The translations under genes were made by a program, and so were the position numbers. A DNA stretch of 64,000 bases, taken from positions 1-64,000 of the forward strand of contig JBJEQP010000023.1 of assembly GCA_051881815.1 (NCBI GenBank). The letters run 5' to 3'. The notes beneath the pieces are model-generated. The model saw nothing but the letters and a program-made list of their open reading frames with translations. It did no database searches and was not told where the DNA came from. The first letter of the stretch is position 1; every line of letters starts with the position of its first letter. Source of the DNA: UMGS363 sp051881815. GTDB lineage: Bacteria; Bacillota; Clostridia; Oscillospirales; Ruminococcaceae. This document shows positions 50,403 through 58,188 of this stretch, piece by piece.

Positions 50403-52100
50403 TTAAAATACCTGTGCGCCCCATGAAACAACAGCTTCCATTTCAAGCTGCATAAGGTACATTGCATTGATAAGCGATACAACGCAGTCAACCTTTCCTG
50501 CACTCTTTTTCTTGTTGACGTATAGATTGAGGTTGGTGTCTTTAGTGCATCGTGCGTTCTCAAAGTTTATTTCAAGAATTTCGTTTTTGTCGTAATGGAA
50601 CGTCTTGTGCAGCACCGATTCTTTCAACAGTTTTGTTGGCCTGTGAAGCAGGCTTGAATGCTGCTTTATCTCAACGCATTCGATAGGATCTTCCGCACTT
50701 TCCAGCTTCTGGACCGTTGATATCGCATTATATCGGTCAAATCCAAGCTGTACAATGTCAACTCCGTATTTTTGGGGAAGCGCAAGTATGAAATCTTCAA
50801 TAAATTTATAATCAATTATCCTGTCGCCGCAGTCAAAACATACGTTTTCACGAATGAGCCTTCTGTAATCGACCTGCTCACGCTTGGATTTATAATCAAC
50901 ACTGTCAGCAGGAATAAAGCCCCACACTTTGGCATAGATATTTTCATCGTCAAACGTGACCATTGCAGCGGAAGTATTATCATCCGTCTGCGAAAGGTCA
51001 AGTCCGAGCCATACTCTGCGACCTCGCCAGAAATCAATATTTTCTTCAATGCGGCATTCCCTTACGAGCGTGATATCAATAAAGCCTTCGACTCCAAGAC
51101 TCTTGTATCTGATGTTGCAATGCTTACAGAGGAAGTTCTCACGCTTGCTTTCATACAGAATAGCCGTTGCTCTCTTTTCGCATAGATCCTCGAAAATGTA
51201 TTCATGATCTACCGCAACGGGGTTGCTCTGATAGATAACAAGGTCATTCGTCTGCCATTGCTCACCCGTCAGAAGATCATCGTCCGGCTCATACAGCAGC
51301 GCAAAATACCGCTTGCTGAGCATATTTCCACCGAAACCGTCAAGCACCTTTTTTGCAATGTCAATTTCCGTCAACAGTACATTGTTGTCGTTCGGATATT
51401 GTGTAGAAATGATAATTCCGAGCTTGTTCCGCAGCGTGATCTGTGACGAACGCATCGCTTCAACCGGGTAATCGTCCATTGCTCCGGCTTCATCTGCAAG
51501 AAAGATGTTCGCCATTTTGCCGTCCATCTTGTCTTCGGAATAAGCAAGCGGCGTGTATTCGCTGTCGGTAATAAGACACCGAATCTCACTTCGAAGAGAC
51601 TTGAATATCGTTCCGTCATTGAGCGCAGGAGAGGATTTAATTATCTTGCGGATAGCCGACTGAAGCTCCTTGGAAAGCTTGAGGTCAGGCGCAACCGAGA
51701 AGAAACGGCCGAACTGTCCCTCCGTCAGCATTCCGATTATGAAAATAACACCCGAATAGAATGTCTTGAAATTCTTTCGGCATATCTCAAGCAGTGCCGT
51801 ACGGTAATACCGAGTGTTGTCGGCTCTGTTCTTTGTGCAGAAAACGGCAACGATAAGCAGCCACGCATAGCGTTCCATACAGCTGATGAGCGGCTGATGC
51901 AGATCGGGGTGTATGATTAGCTTTAGAAGCTTGCATATCTTGCGGAATGTTTTTTCACAAACATAAGCGTCGGGATCTCGGCCGTGAACGATATCAAGCC
52001 AAGCGGCACATTGCTTTTTGACATACTTCGGAGCTTTTCTGTTGTCTTTTTCAATGCACCACAGCGCGTATTCATACGCCGGGCTTTCCTTTATCGTCAC
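50403..52100 (-). CDS. Phage terminase large subunit
   Basis: 565 residues. A Walker A-like RKNFKTF (about 110) and Walker B with catalytic Glu (NIFLADEAG) form the packaging ATPase; the nuclease half includes WLGLDLSQTDDNTSAAMVTF with the metal-binding Asp and LQLGFDRYNA. It cuts concatemers and pumps DNA through the portal. Start chosen at GTG 52100, 8 nt after GGAGG; GTG 52109 is too close. Preceded by late promoter 52124-52156. Confidence 0.93.
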   Translation of the reverse strand: MTIKESPAYEYALWCIEKDNRKAPKYVKKQCAAWLDIVHGRDPDAYVCEKTFRKICKLLKLIIHPDLHQPLISCMERYAWLLIVAVFCTKNRADNTRYYRTALLEICRKNFKTFYSGVIFIIGMLTEGQFGRFFSVAPDLKLSKELQSAIRKIIKSSPALNDGTIFKSLRSEIRCLITDSEYTPLAYSEDKMDGKMANIFLADEAGAMDDYPVEAMRSSQITLRNKLGIIISTQYPNDNNVLLTEIDIAKKVLDGFGGNMLSKRYFALLYEPDDDLLTGEQWQTNDLVIYQSNPVAVDHEYIFEDLCEKRATAILYESKRENFLCKHCNIRYKSLGVEGFIDITLVRECRIEENIDFWRGRRVWLGLDLSQTDDNTSAAMVTFDDENIYAKVWGFIPADSVDYKSKREQVDYRRLIRENVCFDCGDRIIDYKFIEDFILALPQKYGVDIVQLGFDRYNAISTVQKLESAEDPIECVEIKQHSSLLHRPTKLLKESVLHKTFHYDKNEILEINFENARCTKDTNLNLYVNKKKSAGKVDCVVSLINAMYLMQLEMEAVVSWGAQVF

Positions 52101-52123
52101 CCTGTCCACCTCCGCTTTATTTT

Positions 52124-52156
52124 ATCTTAACATAAAACAAAGCCGAAAAACGGACA
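52124..52156 (-). promoter_or_regulatory. Phage late promoter 2 (TGTCCG-21-extended -10)
   Basis: Minus strand: AACTGTCCGTTTTT (TGTCCG at 52151-52156), 21 nt, TG-T-TAAGAT (-10 at 52124-52129), 24 bp upstream of the terminase large subunit start. Confidence 0.78.
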
Positions 52157-52157
52157 G

Positions 52158-52733
52158 TTATTTATCTTCCGCCTCGTCGTCCTCATCATCGGCAAGAGCT
52201 GCAAGCAACGGATTCTCCTTTTTCTGCGGTGTCTTCGGTATATTCCGCAAAGCTGCAGAGATCGTCATTACGTTTTCTTTGTCGATAGCAAGCATCATGT
52301 TTCTTTTCCTGTCGATTGCCGTACCAAGCGTAACTTTCTGCGATTGCAGCTTTATGATCTGCCTCGTGAATGACATGACCTGCTCAAAATCCAAATCTTT
52401 AAGCTCATTGAATTTTTCCTCAAGCGTTTCGGCAAGCACTTCTATGTGGTGAATATCCTTTTCAAGCTTGATTATTTCCGAATAAAGCTCGCAGTATGTA
52501 TTTATACCGGAAGAATAAAGAGCATCGTTCTTGCCTATCTTCGACATCAGCTTTGATACTCGCAAAAATTCCTTGTGTGCGGTTCGGTTATTCTTGACCT
52601 CGCTACGCTCAAACAGCTCTTTCCCACTAAGGACAGACTGCTCCGCTTCTTCCCTCGCTTTAAGCTCGGCTTTGGTGCGATGACTTTTCCCCTCTGCTTT
52701 TATAACTCCTGCTGTTTTTGAAGGTCTGCCCAA
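52158..52733 (-). CDS. Phage terminase small subunit (P27-like)
   Basis: 191 residues starting GRPSKTAGVIKAEGKSHRTK (after the initiator), the classical opening of P27-type small terminases, with helices and KLMSKIGKNDALYSSGINTY CELYSE. It recognises the packaging site for TerL. A TTG start at 52733, 8 nt after AAGGAG, gives this family start; the longer frame to 52796 would extend into the late promoter. Confidence 0.88.
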   Translation of the reverse strand: MGRPSKTAGVIKAEGKSHRTKAELKAREEAEQSVLSGKELFERSEVKNNRTAHKEFLRVSKLMSKIGKNDALYSSGINTYCELYSEIIKLEKDIHHIEVLAETLEEKFNELKDLDFEQVMSFTRQIIKLQSQKVTLGTAIDRKRNMMLAIDKENVMTISAALRNIPKTPQKKENPLLAALADDEDDEAEDK

Positions 52734-52762
52734 AATCTCATCTCCTTGCTCCCTTTGGTTAA

Positions 52763-52795
52763 ATCTTATCATAAAACCAAAATGAAAAACGGACA
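52763..52795 (-). promoter_or_regulatory. Phage late promoter 1 (TGTCCG-21-extended -10)
   Basis: Minus strand: AAATGTCCGTTTTT (TGTCCG at 52790-52795), 21 nt, TG-A-TAAGAT (-10 at 52763-52768), 30 bp upstream of terS. Confidence 0.78.
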
Positions 52796-52800
52796 TTTAT

Positions 52801-52929
52801 TTCCCTAAAAATCAGAACTGAAATTTTATTTTGCCCATTTTGGGAATAAATTGTTTACAGAGGGCAGGAGTAGGTGTCCAAAATCGACCCCCGAAAAACC
52901 GTGACCCTCGGGGGGTACTACTGTAATTT
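52801..52929. other. Candidate cos/packaging region
   Basis: A 128-bp gap between the HNH nuclease and terS, where cos-type Firmicutes phages have their cohesive end site. It contains CCCCCGAAAAACCGTGACCC TCGGGGGG-type inverted sequence near 52889-52915 (GC-rich in an AT-rich gap). Identification is by position only. Confidence 0.45.
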
Positions 52930-53322
52930 TTAGGGCAGGCAAGCAAAAAACTCCGATTTTGCAATTTTTTTGAGGAAATCCGCAGGTATTTTTCCACTTT
53001 CGGCCAGCTCGTGATGACGATTGCATAAGCATATCAGATTATCGTCATCTAACCTAAGCTCCCACGCTGCGTACAAAGGCACTATATGATGCACACTTAC
53101 ATCATGCTCATACTTTACCTGCTCATCAGCGTAACCGATAGCGCACAAGCGGCACATGTTGCGGTCCCTTTTGCGGATATCCTCACGTTTATATTGCCAC
53201 TGCTTTGAGTTTCGGAATTTTATAATTGCTGTGTCAGATTTTTTTGATCTAAATTGCGGACGTTTGGGGCAAATATAATTTATATCATGTATTTTATTGC
53301 AATAAGGACATGCTTTTTTCAT
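52930..53322 (-). CDS. HNH endonuclease
   Basis: 130 residues. An N-terminal zinc pair (CPYCNKIHDINYIC) and an HNH domain: CRLCAIGYADEQ, then VHHIVPLYAAWELRLDDDNL ICLCNRHHE. In cos phages the HNH protein next to terS works with the terminase in cos cutting. Its ATG overlaps the stop of the small HTH gene (ATGA). Confidence 0.9.
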   Translation of the reverse strand: MKKACPYCNKIHDINYICPKRPQFRSKKSDTAIIKFRNSKQWQYKREDIRKRDRNMCRLCAIGYADEQVKYEHDVSVHHIVPLYAAWELRLDDDNLICLCNRHHELAESGKIPADFLKKIAKSEFFACLP

Positions 53323-53492
53323 TTTATTACCCTATTTTTTTGTTTGGGACTGTCAAGATTATAATATTTATACGACCTTTGAAGCGTTCTTTCAGAAACA
53401 TAAAACTTCATTGCCACCGCTGTTCTGCTCATTCCTGCTTTTTCGAGTTTCCACGCCTTTATAGTTTGCTCTTTTGTTAAACAGCATTTCAT
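53319..53492 (-). CDS. Small HTH protein (57 residues)
   Basis: MKCCLTKEQTIKAWKLEKAG then MSRTAVAMKFYVSERTLQRS is a resolvase-type helix-turn-helix; the rest is basic. GGAGGGATAAGCAAAC precedes the ATG, and the stop overlaps the HNH start by 4 bp. Such small HTH proteins beside the terminase region are often late-gene regulators. It is therefore a candidate for the factor that reads the TGTCCG late promoters (inference). Confidence 0.75.
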   Translation of the reverse strand: MKCCLTKEQTIKAWKLEKAGMSRTAVAMKFYVSERTLQRSYKYYNLDSPKQKNRVIK

Positions 53493-53498
53493 GTTTGC

Positions 53499-53870
53499 TT
53501 ATCCCTCCAAATACTCAACAATAGCCTCTCTCGCCTGCTCCATACCAAAGCAGACCTCAACCTTGTAACCCTGTTTGCGCAAGGCCGCAATAAACTCTTC
53601 CTGCGCCTCCGATACACGGCCACCCTTTATTCGCTTTAGCTCTATGTATAAGCCGTGATAACCGCCTCTTGCACACGGTAAGAATATATCCGGAACTCCT
53701 GCCTTTACGCCCTGCGCTTTGAACCTTGCCGCCTCAGCCTTGCCACGCTTGCCGCCGTTCGGAATATGATGCATAAGTGCAAGCTCGGGATATTTGCCGC
53801 TTGCATACGCCGCCCAAGTGAACAGCTGTGCCTGCTCGACGTCCTCGCTCGGTGTATTGTTGTACCGCAT
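53499..53870 (-). CDS. VRR-NUC domain nuclease
   Basis: 123 residues. The PD-(D/E)xK core is visible: LALMHHIPNGGKRGKAEAAR, GVKAGVPDIFLPCARGGYHG LYIELK (catalytic Asp, then ExK), and a Gln/Glu-rich helix after. Stand-alone phage VRR-NUC proteins are thought to process branched DNA. It touches the Rep-like gene by 1 bp. Confidence 0.92.
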   Translation of the reverse strand: MRYNNTPSEDVEQAQLFTWAAYASGKYPELALMHHIPNGGKRGKAEAARFKAQGVKAGVPDIFLPCARGGYHGLYIELKRIKGGRVSEAQEEFIAALRKQGYKVEVCFGMEQAREAIVEYLEG

Positions 53871-54607
53871 CAGATCAGCCTCCTCATCCCGTATTTGATG
53901 TAACTGCCGCCCGTCAGCTCATGCTTGCCGCTGTAAACGCTGTCGGGTATAAGTTCATAGCCTTTCGGTGCTTTCGGCGCATACCACTTTTCGGCATCGA
54001 TGCGCTCGTGAGTGACCTCGGGCTTTTTCAGCCCCTTGCTCGGAACATACCGCCGCTCTCCCGGAATGTGCGTGTCGGGAAGCTTGCCGCCCTTTGTCCT
54101 GTCAACATAATACTCTGCAAGACCTTTCCAATCATAGTTGTCCCACAGCCGCCAATTGCCGCGGTGCTGAACCGCGCCGCCCGAAGCTTCTCGCCATAAG
54201 TCCTCGATGTCCTCAATGTTGCGATGTGAATGCAGAATAATGTGATGATGCAGCGCGCCTTTTTTGCCTATCTCCGTGTTGTAAATATAATCGGGCTTAT
54301 ATCCGCGCTCTCTGCAGTAGTCGCGATAGAGCTGCAAAAACTTCCTGACCGTTGCCTTGGCCTCGCTGACCGTTCGGCGGTCGTCCTTCGGGTATGTCAG
54401 CACAACGTTGTAATCTCCCGGAAAGAAATTGCAGAGCAAGGTATAGAACAGCTTCTCGATCGTCTTACGAATGTTGTATTGCTTTTTTTGTTCCGAGGTC
54501 GGCTGTGACTTCGGCGCGCGCTTGCCGTTCAGCTTCTCCGCGCCCGAGTATTTTGTGACAAAGGTCATGCCGTTGCAGCATTTGACCGTAGTTTTGAAGT
54601 ATGACAT
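53870..54607 (-). CDS. HUH-type replication protein (REP_ORF2-G2P-like)
   Basis: About 245 residues. It has NVVLTYPKDD, the HUH-like metal motif GALHHHIILHS (about residue 120), and AEYYVDRTKGG with the likely catalytic Tyr, followed by the RRYVPSKGLKKPEV tail usual in this group. Relatives start rolling-circle replication of filamentous phages and small replicons; in a tailed phage the role is less clear. ATG 54607 (MSYFKTTVKC) is preferred over TTG 54631. Confidence 0.82.
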   Translation of the reverse strand: MSYFKTTVKCCNGMTFVTKYSGAEKLNGKRAPKSQPTSEQKKQYNIRKTIEKLFYTLLCNFFPGDYNVVLTYPKDDRRTVSEAKATVRKFLQLYRDYCRERGYKPDYIYNTEIGKKGALHHHIILHSHRNIEDIEDLWREASGGAVQHRGNWRLWDNYDWKGLAEYYVDRTKGGKLPDTHIPGERRYVPSKGLKKPEVTHERIDAEKWYAPKAPKGYELIPDSVYSGKHELTGGSYIKYGMRRLI

Positions 54608-54743
54608 TTCAAAAGTTAACCCCTTTAACAAGACTGATAAAAGGGTCTACTCCCCTTGATTTTTACATTATAATAGTATATACGCCTAAAGACAGCAACA
54701 GGGCAAGCCTGACCTGCTCACCCTTGCTTATATGTAATCGATG

Positions 54744-54802
54744 CGCCGTAATGGCATAGTCCTGCTGCTCGAATTACCAAAAACAGCAGGACAAAAACGG
54801 CG
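54744..54802. other. Inverted repeat in the gap before the Rep-like gene
   Basis: The 54632-54837 gap has no gene. It contains GTCCTGCTG / CAGCAGGAC (54759-54767 with 54784-54792) nested within CGCCGT / ACGGCG (54744-54802). It could be an attenuator or the nick site region of the HUH protein. A TATAAT lies near 54665 on the minus strand without a good -35. Confidence 0.5.
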
Positions 54803-54837
54803 TTATCCTATGCAGCGGATCACGCTCTTCTTGCTTT

Positions 54838-55005
54838 TTAATCTATATATCTTGGATTGAACGGAAACGGGAACAAGCCACGCAACGCCGATTTTGTAGC
54901 GGCTTCAATCGCTCTTTTCTGTTGAGCTTTTGTTATCCGTTCTTTCGGCTTTATTTCGCCTTTCTTGGCTGCAATCGCTTTCGGGTTATGTTTGTGCTGA
55001 CCCAT
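54838..55005 (-). CDS. Small basic phage protein (55 residues)
   Basis: Begins GQHKHNPKAIAAKKGEIKPK and ends LFPFPFNPRYID after the initiator Met; lysine-rich. AGGAGTGATGATA precedes the ATG at 55005. No function recognised. It overlaps the upstream gene by 20 bp. Confidence 0.65.
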   Translation of the reverse strand: MGQHKHNPKAIAAKKGEIKPKERITKAQQKRAIEAATKSALRGLFPFPFNPRYID

Positions 55006-55174
55006 TATCATCACTCCTATTCGCCTGTAATTCATTAACCGCATCAACAAGTTCGTTTATTTTCTTTGTAAGCGCCTCACAGTATTCCGCGAGGGCGTTT
55101 ACATCGGCTCGGGAATCGTGAAATATTCCGTTGCCGAGGTTGATTTTTATCTTGTGTTTGAGTTTTTCAATCAT
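54986..55174 (-). CDS. Small phage protein (62 residues)
   Basis: MIEKLKHKIKINLGNGIFHD then SRADVNALAEYCEALTKKIN, mostly helical. Its ATG overlaps the previous stop (ATGATTGA). Function unknown. Confidence 0.65.
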   Translation of the reverse strand: MIEKLKHKIKINLGNGIFHDSRADVNALAEYCEALTKKINELVDAVNELQANRSDDNGSAQT

Positions 55175-55436
55175 TTTTAGCACCGTCCATCTTTGCCCCA
55201 CAGTTGGGGCAATACTTAGCGTTCGGCTCTTCAAGAAAATAACATTCTCTGCAAGCTGAACAATGCCAATGTATAAGTACGTCTTTCTTTTCCTTTACCC
55301 ATTTCCCGTGACGAACAGGCACAACGTCAGAAACCTTGCAATCTTCCATTAGTATTTCATCAAGCCACAAAGGTAATCTGCCGTTTCGCCTGTCAATAGC
55401 GGTTAATAATTCGTCAAGATTAATGTATCTCGGCAT
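55167..55436 (-). CDS. Phage zinc-ribbon protein
   Basis: 89 residues. The C-terminal half has WHCSACRECYFLEEPNAKYC PNCGAKM, two Cys pairs of a zinc ribbon; the N-terminal half (PRYINLDELLTAIDRRNG) is helical. This type is common in early phage regions; function unknown. AAAGGAGAATGAAA precedes the ATG at 55436. Confidence 0.75.
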   Translation of the reverse strand: MPRYINLDELLTAIDRRNGRLPLWLDEILMEDCKVSDVVPVRHGKWVKEKKDVLIHWHCSACRECYFLEEPNAKYCPNCGAKMDGAKND

Positions 55437-55438
55437 TT

Positions 55439-55735
55439 TCATTCTCCTTTCTCTCCGTAGCTGCAAAAATCGTCAAGATTTACCCGTACCCTTTCAAACC
55501 TATGTTGCATACATAAATGGGCTTCTCGCTCCGAAAGGTCTTGAAATAAATGCTTGCAATCCTTACAGCGCACAACGGGAATAACATCAGCGGCAGGTTC
55601 TTGTATTATATAATTAATCGCTGAGTCTATCCCAAAGCGTACCCCTCTATACATTCTGGTTGTCTGATATTTTAATCTCATTTTTTTAATACTGTTAATA
55701 ACAGCTTCACGCTCTATATATTCTTTTTCAGCCAT
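55439..55735 (-). CDS. Small phage protein with Cys pair
   Basis: 98 residues (AEKEYIEREAVINSIKKMRL ... then VIPVVRCKDCKHLF). The opening resembles that of the neighbouring zinc-ribbon protein (YIEREA, VIPVVR), so the two may be related. AAAGGTGGAAAAATA precedes the ATG, which overlaps the methylase-like gene by 8 bp. Confidence 0.7.
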   Translation of the reverse strand: MAEKEYIEREAVINSIKKMRLKYQTTRMYRGVRFGIDSAINYIIQEPAADVIPVVRCKDCKHLFQDLSEREAHLCMQHRFERVRVNLDDFCSYGEKGE

Positions 55736-56345
55736 TATTTTTCCACCTTTCCATAATTTCAAGACTATTGCCGCAAATAATGTTGTGCTCCAATATAGCC
55801 GCCGCTTCAATTCCAGTCGTTGCAGGCGCTTTCGGAAAATGCTTGATAAAAATATCAAACAGCCGCAGCTTGCTTTCCTCTACGTTGTCTTGCTGAATAT
55901 CAATAGCATAAATGCTTTTTAATGCCGTCAAGCCCTGTTCTGCATTTTCGCAGCGGCTTAACTTGCGTTCAAGTATTTCGGCAAGGAAGTTTCCATTTCC
56001 GCAGCAGGGTTCAAGAAATGTACTGCTGATATTTTCCCAAACGTCAGAGGGTATCAAATTGCACATATCCTTTACAATGTGCGCAGGTGTGAAAACTTCT
56101 CCGTAGTCTTGAACCCTTTTTTTGGACTTAATTTGTGCGGTCTTGTTAATCTTGTTCCATTCTTTCCACGCAGGCTCTTTACAAGTGTAGCTTTGCGTTT
56201 CCTTTTTGCATTTGTCGCAAACAACCTTGTAACGCCTTATAAGAGAAAGCCCGTATTCGTTCAACATTTTAATGTCGTGTTCGGTTGGTTCTCCGTCAAC
56301 AGTTATTCCGTTACCTCCGCATTTGCAAGATTTTAATTTAGCCAT
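55728..56345 (-). CDS. Lar-like zinc domain fused to a truncated N6-adenine methylase domain
   Basis: 205 residues. The N-terminus (about 1-65) has KSCKCGGNG and VVCDKCKKETQSYTCKEPAW KEWN, the pattern of restriction alleviation (Lar) proteins. From about 75 comes a class I methyltransferase start: VFTPAHIVKDM and the SAM motif FLEPCCGNGNFLAEI. The chain stops at CGNSLEIMERWKNNG, before the catalytic NPPY motif would appear. So it can hardly methylate DNA alone; it may bind SAM or compete with restriction enzymes. Confidence 0.75.
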   Translation of the reverse strand: MAKLKSCKCGGNGITVDGEPTEHDIKMLNEYGLSLIRRYKVVCDKCKKETQSYTCKEPAWKEWNKINKTAQIKSKKRVQDYGEVFTPAHIVKDMCNLIPSDVWENISSTFLEPCCGNGNFLAEILERKLSRCENAEQGLTALKSIYAIDIQQDNVEESKLRLFDIFIKHFPKAPATTGIEAAAILEHNIICGNSLEIMERWKNNG

Positions 56346-56670
56346 TTTCGCACTCCATTTCCTTCACAAGTTTGTCGATTATTTTGGGGACATAATATGA
56401 TAGCATATCTTCCATTGCTGTTTTATAAGCATTATTCTGAGAATTAGCCTCCATATTAGACATAGTGTTTTTCAACCTCTCCGCAAACTCTCTGACTGCT
56501 TCGGCTCTTGACTTCTCAATCTCTGCCTTTTGGCGGTTGATAAGGTCAAGGGCTTGTTCTATTAGAGTATCTCTGCAATCAAAGGCAAAATATTGACATT
56601 TTTCACAATCACTTATATATTTTTGATTTGAACAATGCTCCAAAGCCTTTATAATCTCGTTATCAGTCAT
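56338..56670 (-). CDS. Phage protein with Cys cluster and coiled coil
   Basis: 110 residues. N-terminal ALEHCSNQKYISDCEKCQYF with four Cys, then helices with coiled-coil character (DLINRQKAEIEKSRAEAVRE). This layout is common in Clostridia phages; function unknown. The opening resembles that of the gene at 58185-58457. Confidence 0.7.
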   Translation of the reverse strand: MTDNEIIKALEHCSNQKYISDCEKCQYFAFDCRDTLIEQALDLINRQKAEIEKSRAEAVREFAERLKNTMSNMEANSQNNAYKTAMEDMLSYYVPKIIDKLVKEMECENG

Positions 56671-57085
56671 TGTCAGCACCACCTTTCAGCAATTCGGGGT
56701 TATCGTGAATGTTGCCGATGACATAACAACAGCAAGCAATATCTGCAATTCCGTGTGTTTCTACGTTGCCAAATACAACATAAAATTCACCGTCTACAAA
56801 TTCAACAACTCCGTTTTCCTCGTTATCATCGTCACGCAAAATATCCCCCTCAAATATCTTAACGCCGTTCTTGTCGGTCAAGCCTGTGTACTGTCCAAAT
56901 GTTTTATGATCGACTTCAATACCGCTTACACCGTTTATATCAGCCATTTCAGCAGGCAGATTTTCAAAACGGTCATCATATAATCGGGTAACCAATCCGT
57001 ACACCCAATCTCCGTTTTTATATTTTGTCCTGTGATAGCCTTTATCACGATTTATGGCTTTTCCTCTAAATAATATTTCACGCAT
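56663..57085 (-). CDS. YopX family protein
   Basis: 140 residues: MREILFRGKAINRDKGYH, WVYGLVTRLYDD, GQYTGLTDKNGVKIFEGDIL and CYVIGNIHDNPELL. These are the defining motifs of the phage YopX family, function unknown. ATG 57085 follows GGAGCGTGAGGATA. Confidence 0.92.
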   Translation of the reverse strand: MREILFRGKAINRDKGYHRTKYKNGDWVYGLVTRLYDDRFENLPAEMADINGVSGIEVDHKTFGQYTGLTDKNGVKIFEGDILRDDDNEENGVVEFVDGEFYVVFGNVETHGIADIACCCYVIGNIHDNPELLKGGADND

Positions 57086-57401
57086 TATCCTCACGCTCCT
57101 TCGAATAATCTAACGGCGCTGTTATAATTAACATATTCATTGATTTCTGCCAGTTCAAACACCATTCTTTCAGCGTTCCATTTTCAATGTGAGAAGCAAT
57201 TTCAGCAGGATTTACGTCAAATACCATACCTGATATTTCTTCAATCCATTTTTCGTTATCTGTAACGTCTGATTCCTTTCGAGCATTCAATGTGTTGTTA
57301 TAAGCTGCTTGTATCGTTTCATCAGATAGTTTCATTTTTTGCAATTCCTGTATCTGCTTGAAATCCTCGGCGGAATGTTCGTTCAGTTCAATTGATATCA
57401 T
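57078..57401 (-). CDS. Hypothetical early phage protein
   Basis: 107 residues (MISIELNEHSAEDFKQIQEL ...), acidic and helical. GGAGGAGTGCAAAGAATA precedes the ATG, which overlaps the previous stop by one base (TAATG). No family recognised. Confidence 0.65.
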   Translation of the reverse strand: MISIELNEHSAEDFKQIQELQKMKLSDETIQAAYNNTLNARKESDVTDNEKWIEEISGMVFDVNPAEIASHIENGTLKEWCLNWQKSMNMLIITAPLDYSKEREDNA

Positions 57402-58018
57402 TATTCTTTGCACTCCTCCACATAACACCAAGATTGCGGTGTTTTTTCCAGCGGCTTATGGCCGTAGATCTCGCTTGAACATTCCATATCGTATTCATCG
57501 GCATTCACTCTGATATATTGCCACATATCGCAATTTGTGCAATCCTTATTGCATGGGGCATAAAACTCGCTCAACTCTTTCGGCTTGTCGTATATAATAA
57601 GGTCGGATATGTGCCAACCGAACAGTTCTTTGCCGTTGGAATACTCAAAAAATTCTTCCCTTTTTATGCATCCCTGCTGTTCAGCTATGTCCGCATTAGC
57701 CATTTCACAATGACTTATAATACAGTCACACACGAACTCACCTACAATTTTTTGCTCCCTGTCGAATAAACCTTTATATCCGCTTCTATATCCCATAGTC
57801 TTGATAAATACGGGCTTACCGTGATATATTTCTCCGTAATTCAAGTCGCCGTCTTTCATTACTTCAATCAATCTATCTCTGCCTTTGGACTGGTAGATAT
57901 AGCACTTAAACGGCGGCTTGAGCTTCGGTCTGCTCTTGCGGACTTCAATGGTTTTCTTGCCTCTTAAAATCAGCTCGCACCATTGCGGCTGTATGCTTAT
58001 TAATACTGCCTTGCTCAT
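57401..58018 (-). CDS. ASCH/PUA-like domain phage protein
   Basis: 205 residues. MSKAVLISIQPQWCELILRG then KKTIEVRKSRPKLKPPFKCY is the ASCH opening (RNA or modified-base-binding PUA-like fold), with GEFVCDCIISH later. The C-terminus has a Cys cluster (CNKDCTNCDMW). Common in phage early regions; role unknown. AGGAGGAAAAA precedes the start. Confidence 0.82.
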   Translation of the reverse strand: MSKAVLISIQPQWCELILRGKKTIEVRKSRPKLKPPFKCYIYQSKGRDRLIEVMKDGDLNYGEIYHGKPVFIKTMGYRSGYKGLFDREQKIVGEFVCDCIISHCEMANADIAEQQGCIKREEFFEYSNGKELFGWHISDLIIYDKPKELSEFYAPCNKDCTNCDMWQYIRVNADEYDMECSSEIYGHKPLEKTPQSWCYVEECKE

Positions 58019-58188
58019 TTTTTCCTCCTATTGCAGTTAGCGCAATAGCCTGCGCACTTCTCGCAGCCGTCACAATCTCCATTCTGACGGTTCTTTTCTA
58101 CAGATATACGAAAACTCTCAACGGGGATCCTATCAATAAGCGCATCAAGCTTATCAGGCTTTTTAGGGATATTTCCGCACTCGATCAT
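58015..58188 (-). CDS. Small Cys-rich phage protein
   Basis: 57 residues ending CDGCEKCAGYCANCNRRKK, six Cys in the last 20, a likely metal-binding tail. AAGGGGCGTGAGGAA precedes the ATG at 58188. Function unknown; overlaps neighbours by 4 bp at both ends. Confidence 0.65.
   Translation of the reverse strand: MIECGNIPKKPDKLDALIDRIPVESFRISVEKNRQNGDCDGCEKCAGYCANCNRRKK

Noticed and set aside
54744..54802. Nested stem considered as a tRNA
   Set aside because: No anticodon arm of 5 bp with a 7-nt loop and no acceptor stem could be laid out on either strand.
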